Positions 25,263-43,554 are shown, counted from the stretch's first letter. The stretch: DNA of 64,000 nt from Treponema brennaborense DSM 12168 (GCF_000212415.1 NC_015500.1:2542001-2606000); one strand, 5' to 3'. Notes: generated by a model not told the origin, from the sequence alone. Translations and numbers: made by a program.

Positions 25263-26060
25263 ATGGGATTAAAACGCTATATCAAACTGTATCCGAAATT
25301 CGCCGGACAATTCATAAAATCGCTCATGGAATACCGACTCGATTTTTTCATGGGACTCGCCGGTTTTTTCTTTCTGCAAATATGCGGCGTCGTCTTCATT
25401 TCGCTCGTATTCGATTCGATCCCCGCCCTTTCCGGCTGGAGCTTTTACGAAGTCCTGTTCATTTACGGCTTCGCCCAAATTCCGCGCGGACTCGACCACG
25501 TGTTCACCGACAATCTGTGGCTCCTATCCGGCTGGATGATCGCCAAAGGAGAAATGGACCGATACCTCGTGCGGCCGCTCAACCCGCTGTTTCAGGCGAT
25601 TGCGGAACGCTTTCAGCCCGACGGACTGGGCGAATTTCTGGTCGGCGTCATACTGACCGTCTACGCCGCAGTCAAACTCCAACTTAGCCCGACGCCCCTG
25701 TCGTTCGCAGTCCTCGCCATTACCGTACCGGCGGGCGCCCTTATCATTACGGCTATTAAACTCATTTTCACCAGCTGCGCGTTTTGGCTCAAACGTTCGC
25801 AAAGTTACTTGTACACCGCCTACAATTTCAACGAATTCTGCTATTATCCGGTTACGATATACTCGAAAAGTATCCGATTCGTTCTCACGTTCGTCGTCCC
25901 CTTCGCCATGACCTCGTACTATCCCGCCGCATACCTGCTGGGCAAAGGAACGTTCGCATCAGGCGTCCTCATGCCCGTCCTCACCGCCGCCGTTTTCTGT
26001 ACCGGCGGGTACCTCTTCTGGAAACGCGGACTCGCCCACTACGAAAGCGCCGGCAGCTGA
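25263..26060 (+). CDS. ABC-2 type permease (DUF990), second subunit
   Basis: A 265-residue membrane protein with about six helices (for example FFMGLAGFFFLQICGVVFIS). The motifs FIYGFAQIPRGLDHVFTDNLW and GEMDRYLVRPLNPLFQ are conserved in DUF990 subunits. ATG at 25263 has AGGAGG seven bases upstream. It is the third gene of the ATPase-permease-permease exporter and would pair with the first permease. The larger gap before it is filled by a 19-base tandem repeat. Confidence 0.88.
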   Translation: MGLKRYIKLYPKFAGQFIKSLMEYRLDFFMGLAGFFFLQICGVVFISLVFDSIPALSGWSFYEVLFIYGFAQIPRGLDHVFTDNLWLLSGWMIAKGEMDRYLVRPLNPLFQAIAERFQPDGLGEFLVGVILTVYAAVKLQLSPTPLSFAVLAITVPAGALIITAIKLIFTSCAFWLKRSQSYLYTAYNFNEFCYYPVTIYSKSIRFVLTFVVPFAMTSYYPAAYLLGKGTFASGVLMPVLTAAVFCTGGYLFWKRGLAHYESAGS

Positions 26061-26751
26061 CGCTGTTCCGCGGCGGAACCGGCACGAACCGGCCGCCGCA
26101 CTTGCGTCAAACAGCGCAGCGGCTCCTTCGCGAGCACTTCGTCCGTACAAAAATAGACGCGCCTTCCGTACATCCTGTCCGTGGTATCCACGCAAAACGC
26201 CTCAAAACACCTCAAAACGCCGTATCGTAACACGGCGCACCGCAGCTGTCAAGCTTTCATAAAACGGATACAACGGACCGAACCGATCAAAATCCGTATT
26301 CCCCTTCTCCGCCCCTTTTTTGCCGGGGGACCGCTCAACCGGCTCGCCGTTTTCGCTCCATCCCCCGCGCCTCCGGTAAAGCCGCCCGGCTTCTCCCGCA
26401 AACAGCCCTCCCTTCAGCCTCCTCTCCGCAACCGCACCGCACCCGACGCCCTTCCCCATCCGCCTCCGGCCGCCTTTTCCTCCGGCTCCCCCTGCGACGC
26501 GCGGAAGAAAAAAACAGCCGGTAAACCGAAACCGGCGCCCGACTGCACGTAACCCACGACACCGCCGCCGCAAGCAGAAACGCCGACAGAAAAGAACTCC
26601 CTTTACACGGCGCCGCTCCCCGAACGGTACCTACAGTACGGCGCCCAACCGATTCCAGCCCACGGACAATCCGAGCACACAATACGTATCGATACAGCCA
26701 CCGGAAACCACACACGAAACGTATGCCCCACCGGCCGACACTGATAAACAC
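26061..26751. other. 690-base GC-rich spacer without a convincing gene
   Basis: This stretch separates the exporter from the leader-distal end of CRISPR array 1. It holds a 15-base palindrome (GTTCCGCGGCGGAAC, 26065-26079), the minus-strand promoter at 26224-26252, short CAAAAC-type direct repeats near 26198-26220, and pyrimidine-rich sequence. Frames in it, such as 26335-26751 minus, have no domain and an Arg-rich composition typical of chance frames. A 64-codon minus frame (26039-26233) behind the promoter is the only marginal candidate. Confidence 0.6.
26224..26252 (-). promoter_or_regulatory. Orphan minus-strand promoter-like sequence
   Basis: On the minus strand TTGACA and TACGAT are spaced by exactly 17 bases. 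Transcription would run toward 26060 and into the antisense strand of the last permease gene. A 64-codon frame (from about 26233 to 26039) lies just downstream but lacks a good ribosome site, so the product may be an antisense or small RNA. Confidence 0.4.
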
Positions 26752-35023
<8,272 letters not shown>

Positions 35024-35061
35024 TCTACGAGTATAACTTATTATAATATATGGAGTCAAAT
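35024..35061 (-). promoter_or_regulatory. Leader and promoter of array 1
   Basis: Read on the minus strand, TTGACT and TATACT are 18 bases apart and would start transcription at about the first repeat. The 38-base segment is the same as the leader of array 2 apart from one base (CTCCAT against CTCTAT); similarity fades further out. The leader faces the cas genes. Confidence 0.88.
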
Positions 35062-35242
35062 CCCGGTTTGCGCGAATGGAGAGCGGGAACAAGTCCGTTT
35101 ATCAATAAAAGGAAGAAGCGACGCACAAACGAGAAAAAAGGATATGCATATCTCGCAAATAATACGTTATTTCGCATATTTTACATGCGCGAAAGTAACG
35201 GAATGTTCATGGCAGATCGGGATTCGCGCATTGATTTTTCGT

Positions 35243-35530
35243 TCAGAATAATAGAACATCTTGCGGATCAACCGATTTCTTTGCTCCGACGTGTTCCATT
35301 TTCGCCTGCCAATTCGCCCCCAAATGATAAAAACGCAGACTATCGAATTCGGGATTAATTTCCTTACATAATTTGGATTTCAGCTCAATCCATTGCGCAG
35401 GATCGACCAAACATTCAAAAACCGAATACTGAACGCGCTGACCGAAATCTTCGCATAATTTTGCCACCCGCCGCAACCGCCGCGCTCCGTTTTCGTCTTT
35501 TGCCACGTCGTAGCTGACGAGCATCATCAT
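35243..35530 (-). CDS. cas2: CRISPR-associated endonuclease Cas2
   Basis: A 95-residue ferredoxin-fold protein that forms the spacer-acquisition complex with Cas1. The N-terminal strand MLVSYDVAKDENGARRLRRV carries the conserved Asp, and VQYSVFECLVD is the second typical strand. It is the last gene of the cas operon, 4 bases after cas1, and its stop is 182 bases from the array 1 leader. Length and sequence are those of type I-C Cas2. Confidence 0.97.
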   Translation of the reverse strand: MMMLVSYDVAKDENGARRLRRVAKLCEDFGQRVQYSVFECLVDPAQWIELKSKLCKEINPEFDSLRFYHLGANWQAKMEHVGAKKSVDPQDVLLF

Positions 35531-35534
35531 ATCG

Positions 35535-36566
35535 TTATCTCCATAAATAAACCGGATACCCGTCTATATCACCCCGGATATATCTGGCGAGCAACTGTGC
35601 TTGCACCTGAAACAGTATTGCAATATGCATTTTCTTCGCAACGTACGGATGCATAACGACGCCTTCTTTGCGTTTCTGATATGCCTGAATGAGATTCTTG
35701 CGCGCCGCATCGTTCATCAATACGGCGCCGGAAGCAGTCGTTTCAAAATCGGATGCGGTTATGATTTTTTTATTGATGAGCGACAATACCAGTCTATCTG
35801 CAAAAAAAGGACGAAATTCTTCCATTAAATCCAACGCAAGGCTGAGACGCCCCGGCCGATCGCGATGCAGAAAACCAACCGCCGGATCAAGTCCGCTGCA
35901 TTCAAGAGCTGAACGCATATCGTGATATAACAGCGTATACGTATACGACAGCAATGCGTTTACCGGATCCCGCGGCGGACGTCGGTTCCGATCTTCAAAC
36001 GCAAATCCGGGATCGGAACTCAAAATAAGCTGATCGAATACGGAAAAATATCTGCGCGCAGCGTCTCCTTCAATGCCTCTGATCGTATCAAGATCCGTTT
36101 CCCGCTCAAGCTGCGGTACGGCGCTCTCCAAGAACCGAACGACAGCCTGTACACGCTCCGTATCCATTTTATCCGAATGATCTCGGAGTGCCCGCTGCAA
36201 AACCGTCCGTTGGTTCCCGATTTTACCTATAAGAAAAAACTTCGCAAGATTTGCAGACCTTTCTTCCGAATCTGATATACGGTATTGTTCTTTACGCAAC
36301 AAGACGTTTCCGGCAACAGGCCCCTGAGACCGAGCCAAAAATTCTCCGCTCATACCGAGGAAACTGACCGAAATATTATACTCGGGACAGGCTCCCAAAA
36401 GAAACGGACTTACCAGCACGTTTCCGTAGCACACTATTCCGTCCAGTGTGATCAGCGGTATTCTTGCAATCGTCTGTTTTTCACGGATAACGGCAACCGT
36501 TTCACCTTTTTTCCGTAAATACGTCTTCGGCGTCGTTACGTAAAGTGTGTTCAAAAATCGCTTCAT
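35535..36566 (-). CDS. cas1: CRISPR-associated integrase Cas1, type I-C
   Basis: A 343-residue integrase that inserts new spacers at the leader end. The N-terminus KRFLNTLYVTTPKTYLRKKG and the strand IPLITLDGIVCYGN are typical of I-C Cas1. The catalytic region reads GIEGDAARRYFSVFD (Glu), then LLYHDMRSALECSGLDPAVGF, LHRDRPGRLSLALDLMEEFR (His and acidic residues). Cas1 and the upstream cas4 overlap by 4 bases. Confidence 0.97.
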   Translation of the reverse strand: MKRFLNTLYVTTPKTYLRKKGETVAVIREKQTIARIPLITLDGIVCYGNVLVSPFLLGACPEYNISVSFLGMSGEFLARSQGPVAGNVLLRKEQYRISDSEERSANLAKFFLIGKIGNQRTVLQRALRDHSDKMDTERVQAVVRFLESAVPQLERETDLDTIRGIEGDAARRYFSVFDQLILSSDPGFAFEDRNRRPPRDPVNALLSYTYTLLYHDMRSALECSGLDPAVGFLHRDRPGRLSLALDLMEEFRPFFADRLVLSLINKKIITASDFETTASGAVLMNDAARKNLIQAYQKRKEGVVMHPYVAKKMHIAILFQVQAQLLARYIRGDIDGYPVYLWR

Positions 36567-37207
36567 GCATCCTCCGGATCGGGCGATATATCCTGTGCGA
36601 ACATTTTGCGTACGTATGCAGATACGGACTTACGCCGACCGGCGGTGTCGGGAAAACAACTGTCTATAAACGAACAGCTTTCGCACCGCTTATCGTAGTC
36701 AGCAGGCGGAACCGTTTTACTTGCAATAAGCTGATGAAAACGATCCGCCAAACAGTGCGTTTCCGCACGAAGTTCTTCCGTAAAAAAGACTTCTTCCCGT
36801 TTTTTTATCTTATCATAAAACAGAAAGCCCCTTTCAATTCCGATACCGAGCATTTCTTCAAGACAAATCGCTTGAGCACACAGCTGCACGCGATCGGTTG
36901 TATCTGTTTTTATCGTTCCGCGTTTATATTCAACCGGACACACCGTACCGTCCGCGGAAAATTCAACGGCATCAGTCTGACCGATAAGACCGAGCGCAGA
37001 AGAAGCTATTCGCAGGCCCCGCTCCGTGCGAATCCGGCCGCGCGATTCACTCGACGCGGCGTGTACGCGTTCGTGCAGAACTCGCCCGTGTGCGGTAAAA
37101 AAATTTTCCGTCCACAGCTGTTCCATATGAATGAACGCACACTGCCGCACGCAAAACCGATAATGCTGAATGCCCGAAAGCGGCAAATAAGCTTCTTCTG
37201 CGTACAT
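36563..37207 (-). CDS. cas4: CRISPR-associated exonuclease Cas4
   Basis: A 214-residue RecB-like nuclease that trims prespacers and sets PAM-dependent orientation. The N-terminal Cys (YRFCVRQCAFIH) and C-terminal cluster (CESCSFIDSC) provide the four Fe-S ligands. The nuclease core motif CPVEYKRG is near residue 80 and a conserved Asp/Gln region follows (DRVQLCAQAICLEEM). It lies 3 bases after cas7 and overlaps cas1. It matches type I-C Cas4 in length. Confidence 0.95.
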   Translation of the reverse strand: MYAEEAYLPLSGIQHYRFCVRQCAFIHMEQLWTENFFTAHGRVLHERVHAASSESRGRIRTERGLRIASSALGLIGQTDAVEFSADGTVCPVEYKRGTIKTDTTDRVQLCAQAICLEEMLGIGIERGFLFYDKIKKREEVFFTEELRAETHCLADRFHQLIASKTVPPADYDKRCESCSFIDSCFPDTAGRRKSVSAYVRKMFAQDISPDPEDA

Positions 37208-37210
37208 AGG

Positions 37211-38053
37211 TCAGAAACTCAAGATTTCCGGTTTCAATCCGTCGAGCGAGTCTACGATGATATCGAAATCGTCCGCGGCTTTCGGATTTGCCGTTTTCGC
37301 GGTTATCCGCAGCGAACGGTGAACTTTCGCCGCGGAATATTGTCCCGATTTGCAATTGTGCTTCCACCAGTACACGCTGATCACTTCCATGCTGCCTTCC
37401 GGACGGGCGGACGACGCGTCGTTGTCAAAAATATGCAGCAGTGCGTTCTTTATCTGTTCCGCGTCTTCAGCGGAAAATCCGGTTTTTTCCGCAAGCTGCG
37501 GATTGATACTGCCGTACGTTACGTATAAACCGAAATCGACGCGATGTTTCATACCCATCGTATCCGAACCGCGTTTGCTTCCGTCGCCTTCTCCGCTGAC
37601 GCTTTTAGTAATCTGCATACTCGTCACGTTTACCGGCGTCACGCTGAACGCGGACTGAATCGAAACGGGACCGCGTATGCCGACTGATATACCGGTTTTA
37701 TCATCGCCTTTATAGGCGAACACCTGACCGAAACTGCGCACGTCGAGCCAGGTTTCGCACGATTTTTTTCTCAGCTCGTCTTCCGATTTGGCCGCGTTTC
37801 CCAACACTCCTTTCGCCCTATTTAAAAGCGAACGGTATTCATCTACACGGTTATCGTCGGATTGAACGAAAATCGGATTTCCGGCTTCCAGGAGCCGATT
37901 CCGTATCTTGCGTTTCAGGCACACGTCGGAAACTTCACTGTAGCCTTCAAGCGTCGTACGCGGCATGTTTTCACTCAGCGGGTCTCCGTTCGGATTCGCA
38001 TTCTTCACACTGAACACCAGCGCAAAATCGATTTTGTTTTCAAGTACAGCCAT
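37211..38053 (-). CDS. cas7: Cascade backbone protein Cas7 (Csd2, type I-C)
   Basis: A 280-residue RAMP protein that polymerises along the crRNA spacer in the type I-C Cascade. It begins with LENKIDFALVFSVKNANPNGD, a classic Csd2 start, and contains FGQVFAYKGDDKTGISVGIRGP (near 110) and SDTMGMKHRVDFGLYVTYG (near 165). It sits 1 base after cas8c and 3 bases before cas4. No sign of disruption. Confidence 0.96.
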   Translation of the reverse strand: MAVLENKIDFALVFSVKNANPNGDPLSENMPRTTLEGYSEVSDVCLKRKIRNRLLEAGNPIFVQSDDNRVDEYRSLLNRAKGVLGNAAKSEDELRKKSCETWLDVRSFGQVFAYKGDDKTGISVGIRGPVSIQSAFSVTPVNVTSMQITKSVSGEGDGSKRGSDTMGMKHRVDFGLYVTYGSINPQLAEKTGFSAEDAEQIKNALLHIFDNDASSARPEGSMEVISVYWWKHNCKSGQYSAAKVHRSLRITAKTANPKAADDFDIIVDSLDGLKPEILSF

Positions 38054-38054
38054 C

Positions 38055-39899
38055 TTATTCCTCCGTTTCCATTGTTACCGTTTTTGAGTCGGCATCGTTT
38101 TTCTTCACATAAAAATCTTTCGATTGGCATTGAAAGCCCAACAAATATTCCCCCGATAACGGCGCGTCCGAAATATAATCGTCGGCAACGAATAAAACGG
38201 TAATATCCCTGATACGGCCTTCAAACCAATTACGTAATCCGGGTTCCAACTGCCGTTTATACGGAATTAATTTTTCGTACAGCATTTTCCATGTTGAAGC
38301 CGGGCGCGCAGCGAAACGCTGTAAATACCGCATCGCGTTGGTATCCCGCTCCGCTCCCATTTTCTTCAACACACTCCGTTCTACGGCATCTGCTGCGGCG
38401 AGCAATCTGCCGTACAGATAGTCCCTATCCGTTCTGTTTTCTTCCAGAGCCACTGTATATCCCTCCACTGTGTGATTGTATTTATACACCGCGCAGGCGG
38501 TATTCAAAACCTGATCCCTTTCAAAACCCTTTTTGTACAGCGCTAACTTCGACGCACGGCAAACGCAACGCCGTTCGATTTCTTTCGGAATCGGTTTCCG
38601 ATCGAGAATGCAGGACACGAGCCTTTCAACCGTTTTTTCTTCCTGCTTGGGTTTTATACGCTCTCCGTATGCGGCTTTTGCAATTTCTTTCGGAGACGGC
38701 GAACTGATCGTCGAAATCACGCACCCAACCTTCGGATCCGCAGTATCTCTTTTCCAATACGTATAAAACCACGCCAAACCGGAGTGCCAGACGTTCAGCA
38801 TATCAATAAAATCCGTCTGTGCGATTTCCCGATATAAAACGATCGACATCCGTCCGGGAGTCGCCGCGTTTATTCCCATAATCATATTCTTACCGGGATT
38901 CCGGATATCCGCGTAATAACCGTGCAGACTGCGGTTTACGGCGGAAGCGAACGCGGCGTCCGTCGTATATTCGACGTCTTCGTCACCATACAGATCGAGC
39001 CCGCCGCAAAGTACCGGCGGCGGCACATTTCCCGCCGCACTCCATTCCACGAACGTCAAGCCGTCCCCCACGCGAGTTCCCTGTTTTTCGATAAGCCAGC
39101 GCAGCGCGTTGTGCGCTTTAAAGGACACGTCCGCACTGATTTGACACGCTTCCTGCGCCGTGTGAAATCGACCGCGGAACGTAAAGTTCTGATCGTCGTT
39201 TGCGGAAATGATTTTGGCTTTGTCGCCGGAATTGCGCAGTTTTGCGGGATGTAAATCGAGTATAACGGCGTCTTTTCCGCAGGCATAGCAGAGAGCCCGA
39301 CATTCACCGAGCGATTCGTAATACCGAACCCATTTACTCTGCAGCGAGGTATCTTTCCAGACGGCAGAAACAGGATCGCCCGGCAGTTCCACTTCCCAAC
39401 GAATGAAATCGGTCAATTCTTCGGCAAGGTTTCCTTTTTCATCAAGAGAAAAAAGCCGTGCCTTTTCTATCAAATCGGTAATGAGCGTTCCTTTTTTTAC
39501 GTACGCAAAGATGCTTTCGATTTTCGGATCCGAAAACGGCGAACGGCACCATCCTTCGAGTTGTGTCAGAAACTCACCGTTTTTTTCCGAAAGATTTTTT
39601 CCGTCCGAATATCGCCCGTAATCGCCCGCCACGTATTCAAATTTATCGCACAACGGATACGGCGCAATCGACGCCGTCCGTGCCGCACTTTTTTCCGTAC
39701 ACGGCATACAGGTGGCCCGCTCTTTTCTGTCTTTCGGATCAATCAGTTTCGCCGCTCTGAAATTGCCTTCACCGTCGAGTACGACGGTAATTTGCGCGTT
39801 ATTCTGAATGTGATACAACGGCAGCGGCTTTGAATCCGCGGAACTGCCGCCGCCGGCAACCGCATCGTACACATCGCGCAATTCGGTTATCCAACTCAT
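38055..39899 (-). CDS. cas8c: Cascade large subunit Cas8c (Csd1)
   Basis: A 614-residue large subunit that recognises the PAM and recruits Cas3. The start at 39899 gives the family N-terminus [14 protein letters not shown], has GGAGG upstream and overlaps the cas5 stop as ATGA; the frame continues further upstream inside cas5 without homology. Csd1 features include [20 protein letters not shown] (near 35), [24 protein letters not shown] (near 205) and a C-terminal helical half ([36 protein letters not shown]). In type I-C an internal start can yield a small Cas11 subunit from this gene. That start was not pinned down here. Confidence 0.95.
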   Translation of the reverse strand: MSWITELRDVYDAVAGGGSSADSKPLPLYHIQNNAQITVVLDGEGNFRAAKLIDPKDRKERATCMPCTEKSAARTASIAPYPLCDKFEYVAGDYGRYSDGKNLSEKNGEFLTQLEGWCRSPFSDPKIESIFAYVKKGTLITDLIEKARLFSLDEKGNLAEELTDFIRWEVELPGDPVSAVWKDTSLQSKWVRYYESLGECRALCYACGKDAVILDLHPAKLRNSGDKAKIISANDDQNFTFRGRFHTAQEACQISADVSFKAHNALRWLIEKQGTRVGDGLTFVEWSAAGNVPPPVLCGGLDLYGDEDVEYTTDAAFASAVNRSLHGYYADIRNPGKNMIMGINAATPGRMSIVLYREIAQTDFIDMLNVWHSGLAWFYTYWKRDTADPKVGCVISTISSPSPKEIAKAAYGERIKPKQEEKTVERLVSCILDRKPIPKEIERRCVCRASKLALYKKGFERDQVLNTACAVYKYNHTVEGYTVALEENRTDRDYLYGRLLAAADAVERSVLKKMGAERDTNAMRYLQRFAARPASTWKMLYEKLIPYKRQLEPGLRNWFEGRIRDITVLFVADDYISDAPLSGEYLLGFQCQSKDFYVKKNDADSKTVTMETEE

Positions 39900-40579
39900 T
39901 CGATTACCTCCGCCGTGTTTACGTTCAGCGAGTTCATCTGCATCGGCCGGATGTCCCGACGGATAGTGCAGGCTTCCGGACGGGGAAAAGTAATGATTCC
40001 GTTTTTCATTTGGGCAAGCCAAAAACGGGCGGAAAGCATAGCTTTTTCCTGCTCGTCGGGATAATCGAACCCGTGAAACATCATTCCGTATGAAAACGAT
40101 TCATCCGTATCGTACACGCTTTCTCCCGAACCGAATCGGCACGGTTCGACGTATCCTTGACATTCCCGCGCACCCAGGAAAATATCCCTGCGTCCGCCTT
40201 TTTTCAGCATACGATGTGCTACCTGAAAATGCTTGTCTTCGTTTCGATCTTGTTTCAAATCGGGCCGGTTCATATTCCATTCAAAATGCGCTTTTACCTG
40301 ATACGACACGTCTTTCAGATACGTATAAATGGCAAGATCGTTTCCGCCGTTGTATTTGAGCGGCTTGATACTTTTCGATTCCGTTCTGATTTTGTTCATA
40401 ATTCTGACCGAATCGATGATCCAGGTAAACGTCGGCTTCCAATATATCGAGCCGGTAACGCCTTTTAACGCTTCGTACGTCGGAACCAAATACGACGATT
40501 TTTCTCCGCCGATTCGCGTAACCGGATCGGTAAACAACGCGTACCGTCCTTCGACACAATATTCAATGCTGTTTTCCAT
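39896..40579 (-). CDS. cas5c: crRNA-processing protein Cas5c (Cas5d)
   Basis: A 227-residue RAMP protein. In type I-C it replaces Cas6, cutting the pre-crRNA within the repeat and holding the 5' handle. The start [26 protein letters not shown] and the segment [20 protein letters not shown] match Cas5d, including the Tyr in the active region and the later AHFEWN and [26 protein letters not shown] blocks. It lies 27 bases after cas3 and overlaps cas8c by 4 bases. Confidence 0.96.
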   Translation of the reverse strand: MENSIEYCVEGRYALFTDPVTRIGGEKSSYLVPTYEALKGVTGSIYWKPTFTWIIDSVRIMNKIRTESKSIKPLKYNGGNDLAIYTYLKDVSYQVKAHFEWNMNRPDLKQDRNEDKHFQVAHRMLKKGGRRDIFLGARECQGYVEPCRFGSGESVYDTDESFSYGMMFHGFDYPDEQEKAMLSARFWLAQMKNGIITFPRPEACTIRRDIRPMQMNSLNVNTAEVIE

Positions 40580-40606
40580 GCAGCCGAATCCCTCCTTTGA
40601 TGTATA

Positions 40607-43072
40607 CTAATGTACCAAACAGGCAGCGCCCGAAAATCTTTCGGCAAAACCCGTTCCACAGTCATAATATCCGTCTATTGCAACGTAAATCGACGTATTT
40701 TCCGAAAGCGATATTTCCCGAACACATTGTTTTTCAAGGTATTCCGGCAGCTGCGTATAAAATACGTTGACCGTATACTGCTGCGCTTTTTCGAGCAGCC
40801 GGTAACATCGTTTATAGTCGTCCGCCGAACGCAATTCAAGGGAAAGCAATTTGCCGATAATCCGTTCGCCCTCCCCGTACGGAACGATAACGCCGACCGT
40901 ATTGTCTTCTATAACTTCAAACTTTTCCCATGCCGTTTTAAATGCCTGCCGGAACACCGGCAGCATTTCTTTGGGAAACTGATCACAGCGCAGAAACGCG
41001 GCCTTACTTTCTTTATTGGTTGAAAGCAAATCTACAAGAGTATCACGGCGAATTCCGCGTACGTCGTACGCAAGCGTCGCGGCGGGTAAATCGCTGAAAT
41101 AATACGTAAAATACCGCTTGATAATCTCCGGATTTAGAAGCGTGCCGCCGAATCGTTCCGGTTCGTCCTTATATTCGCGCAGGATACGTTCCATTTTGGA
41201 TTGACCGAGCTTGAGTTCTTCAAGCGAACCGAGACGCTCGTCTTTCATGTTGACGATATACGTTTTACCGCTTATCGGATGTCCGGCCTCATCCGTCAGC
41301 GTTCCGTTCCGGTTGCACCGTCCGGCGGTTTGAGCGATTGAATCCATTCCCGCATTCAAACGGACGGCGCAATCGAAACTGATATCGATCCCGGCTTCAA
41401 TAAGCCTCGTGCTCACGCAGATGATCCGTTCCCGCGCGGTAAGCGCCGCACTGATTCGCCCGATAACGGCCCGGCGGTGCGCCGGACACATATTCGTACT
41501 TAAATGATACGATTCGTCAAACCCATCCGGTTCCGATTGCAGCAGCGTGTACAATTCAAGTGCCTGAGGTTTCGTATTTACGACGACAAGCAGCGAACGA
41601 ACCGTTTTCAGTTCGTTTAATATAAAAGTACAAAGATCCGGCGCCGTGTATCCGCCGGGAACCGTTTTATCGATGACGTCGACCCGTTTAAACTCCGTAA
41701 AATGGCGTAAAATGTCGGGAATGATTTCATGCTCGGCCTTGAGCGGCAGCGCGTACGTTTTATCCAGCGTTTCAAACGCGGGTTGGGTCGCGGTACATAA
41801 TAACGCCGTCGAACCGCACACGTCGACTAAAAACGGTACGGCGAAGTTGAACAGATACGTACATTTTGAAGGGAGCGTTTGAATCTCGTCAAAAACGACG
41901 ACGCTCCGCGCCAATTGATGCATTCGGCGTATTTTTTGCGTTCCCGATGCAAAGAGCGATTCCAAAAACTGTACCATAGTCGTGATGACGACGGGGGTGT
42001 TCCAGGTTTCGGCAAGCAGCGTTTGCATCATGCGCGCTTCGGCGTCGACTTCTTTCAATACGTTTGAATGACATTCCAAAACGATACTGTTTTCCGGTTC
42101 ATCTTTTTCCAATATATCGCGTATGACTTTGGCGTTCTGGTCGAGGATCGAAGTATACGGTGCAATAATGAAAATATGATCGAGTTTGTGTTTTGCCGCG
42201 TGCGTCAGCGCGAATCTGAGCGAAGAAAGCGTTTTTCCGGCTCCGGTTGCGGCAGACAACGTGTAGATTCCTTTTTGTTTTTGACCGAATTCAGCGCATC
42301 GCTGAGAGACGGCTTTCCGATGCACGGCGAGATCCGAATCGACCGGAAATTTTTGAATGTGTGATTCGAGTTTTTCAAGCAAACGCTGCCAATCGGGAAT
42401 ACGCTCGTACGACGGGACATGCAGCGGACTGTGCCGTTCAAAAAGCGCGCTGCTCGTTCTGTCCGCATCGATAAGGCAGCTCGACGAATACCGTGCCAAA
42501 AGACCCGCGTAAAAAGTGGACTTTGCGGGAAGAACCTTCCCTGTCTCGAAATCTGTCCGACGGACATACGTTTCGATACTATGATTTATTTTTTTCAGCA
42601 CGTCGGAATCAGACAAGATGCGCTCGGCCTCTTCCGGCGGGTGAACGGCATCGGCCGCATCCCCGTTTTCAGTCAGTCGCGTCAGATACGGAGAAGAGCC
42701 GTCTTGCGTTATCATGTCCGGCAAACCGGAACCGTGATGATACATGACGCACATCGCAACCAATTCCCTGACGGCGGCATAGTCGCGGCCCGCAAGTTTT
42801 CGAGCTACATACACACCGCCGGCCGTTGCGTGCGGAATTTTCTCACGCCGATTGGTGGTTTCGACGTTTTCCCGTAAATAGCGCTGCCATACCGGTGTGC
42901 CTTTTCCGATATCGTGCAGCAATCCGCACAAAACGCCGAGTTCCGATAAATCGATTTTCCCCAAAAACAGAGAAGCAAGCGCCGCCGTTTCTGCCAAATG
43001 ATCTTTTAAAAGTTGATATGTCGAATCTTCTGCCCGATAACGGGCATACGCCGTATCCGCCACTGACAACAT
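40607..43072 (-). CDS. cas3: CRISPR-associated helicase-nuclease Cas3 with N-terminal HD domain
   Basis: An 821-residue effector that unwinds and degrades target DNA after Cascade binds. The HD nuclease motifs are HLAETAAL, LLHDIGKGTPVWQ, HATAGG and MYHHGSG (residues 20-140). The helicase core follows: Walker A SAATGAGKTLSSLR (near 280), DEIQ in VVFDEIQTLP (near 390), TATQPAFE (near 425) and motif VI QTAGRCNRNG (near 595). The start at 43072 has AGGAG just upstream; the frame is open to 43126 but that part lies between promoter and ribosome site. It is the first gene of the cas operon, with a consensus promoter upstream. Confidence 0.96.
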   Translation of the reverse strand: MLSVADTAYARYRAEDSTYQLLKDHLAETAALASLFLGKIDLSELGVLCGLLHDIGKGTPVWQRYLRENVETTNRREKIPHATAGGVYVARKLAGRDYAAVRELVAMCVMYHHGSGLPDMITQDGSSPYLTRLTENGDAADAVHPPEEAERILSDSDVLKKINHSIETYVRRTDFETGKVLPAKSTFYAGLLARYSSSCLIDADRTSSALFERHSPLHVPSYERIPDWQRLLEKLESHIQKFPVDSDLAVHRKAVSQRCAEFGQKQKGIYTLSAATGAGKTLSSLRFALTHAAKHKLDHIFIIAPYTSILDQNAKVIRDILEKDEPENSIVLECHSNVLKEVDAEARMMQTLLAETWNTPVVITTMVQFLESLFASGTQKIRRMHQLARSVVVFDEIQTLPSKCTYLFNFAVPFLVDVCGSTALLCTATQPAFETLDKTYALPLKAEHEIIPDILRHFTEFKRVDVIDKTVPGGYTAPDLCTFILNELKTVRSLLVVVNTKPQALELYTLLQSEPDGFDESYHLSTNMCPAHRRAVIGRISAALTARERIICVSTRLIEAGIDISFDCAVRLNAGMDSIAQTAGRCNRNGTLTDEAGHPISGKTYIVNMKDERLGSLEELKLGQSKMERILREYKDEPERFGGTLLNPEIIKRYFTYYFSDLPAATLAYDVRGIRRDTLVDLLSTNKESKAAFLRCDQFPKEMLPVFRQAFKTAWEKFEVIEDNTVGVIVPYGEGERIIGKLLSLELRSADDYKRCYRLLEKAQQYTVNVFYTQLPEYLEKQCVREISLSENTSIYVAIDGYYDCGTGFAERFSGAACLVH

Positions 43073-43116
43073 CCTCTCCTGAATGTATAATATGGGCTTC
43101 AATGCCCTATGCATAC

Positions 43117-43187
43117 AGGATAACACCGGATACGGCGGCTGTCAAGTTATACTGCCAAAATACTAAAAAATATACAGCCAACATACT
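43117..43187 (-). promoter_or_regulatory. cas operon promoter with two direct-repeat boxes
   Basis: On the minus strand TTGACA (43140-43145) and TATCCT (43117-43122) are 17 bases apart. Two 17-base boxes lie directly upstream, written on the plus strand as TATACTGCCAAAATACT (43148-43164) and TATACAGCCAACATACT (43171-43187). They agree at 14 of 17 positions with a 23-base period, and the nearer one ends 2 bases from the -35. They look like binding sites for an activator or repressor of cas expression. Confidence 0.75.
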
Positions 43188-43188
43188 A

Positions 43189-43203
43189 TTTCAATCCACG
43201 CGG
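43189..43203 (-). repeat. Solitary CRISPR-repeat-like fragment in the cas promoter region
   Basis: TTTCAATCCACGC matches 13 bases of the array repeat end that forms the crRNA handle, followed by GG in place of TC. It abuts the direct-repeat boxes upstream of cas3, and in crRNA orientation those boxes occupy the place of a spacer. A second fragment with the same TTCAATCCACGCGG lies at 49302. Confidence 0.8.
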
Positions 43204-43554
43204 CACGATTCGTCTGAACAGCACACGACTATACATACTATACGACACTTTTTTAAAACGGTACAGTGGAAAACACTTGAAATCACATTTTTTACAGTGC
43301 GACTGTACACCGGTATCTGAAAAGCTGACATGCCAACAACCAAAAGAAAATGTTCCGTATGGTTTGAAATTATGCTTTTTCTGATTTTCCGCGAAACACA
43401 ATCTGACATGAAAACACCGTGTCTTTCGCGCATTCAAAACATGCGAAAAACTGTCACCTTTGCAAAATATTCATCCATTTGCTGTAATATATTCCAATCG
43501 TATTTTTATGACGGCACACTGCAACCGCATTTTTGCCCTTTCGCGAAATACAGA

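Noticed and set aside
26335-26751. 138-codon minus frame in the gap before array 1
   Set aside because: Arg/Gly/Cys-rich with no motif and several overlapping chance frames; no ribosome site.
35050-35358. 102-codon plus-strand frame across the array 1 leader into cas2
   Set aside because: It overlaps cas2 antisense and the leader, and its sequence resembles no protein.
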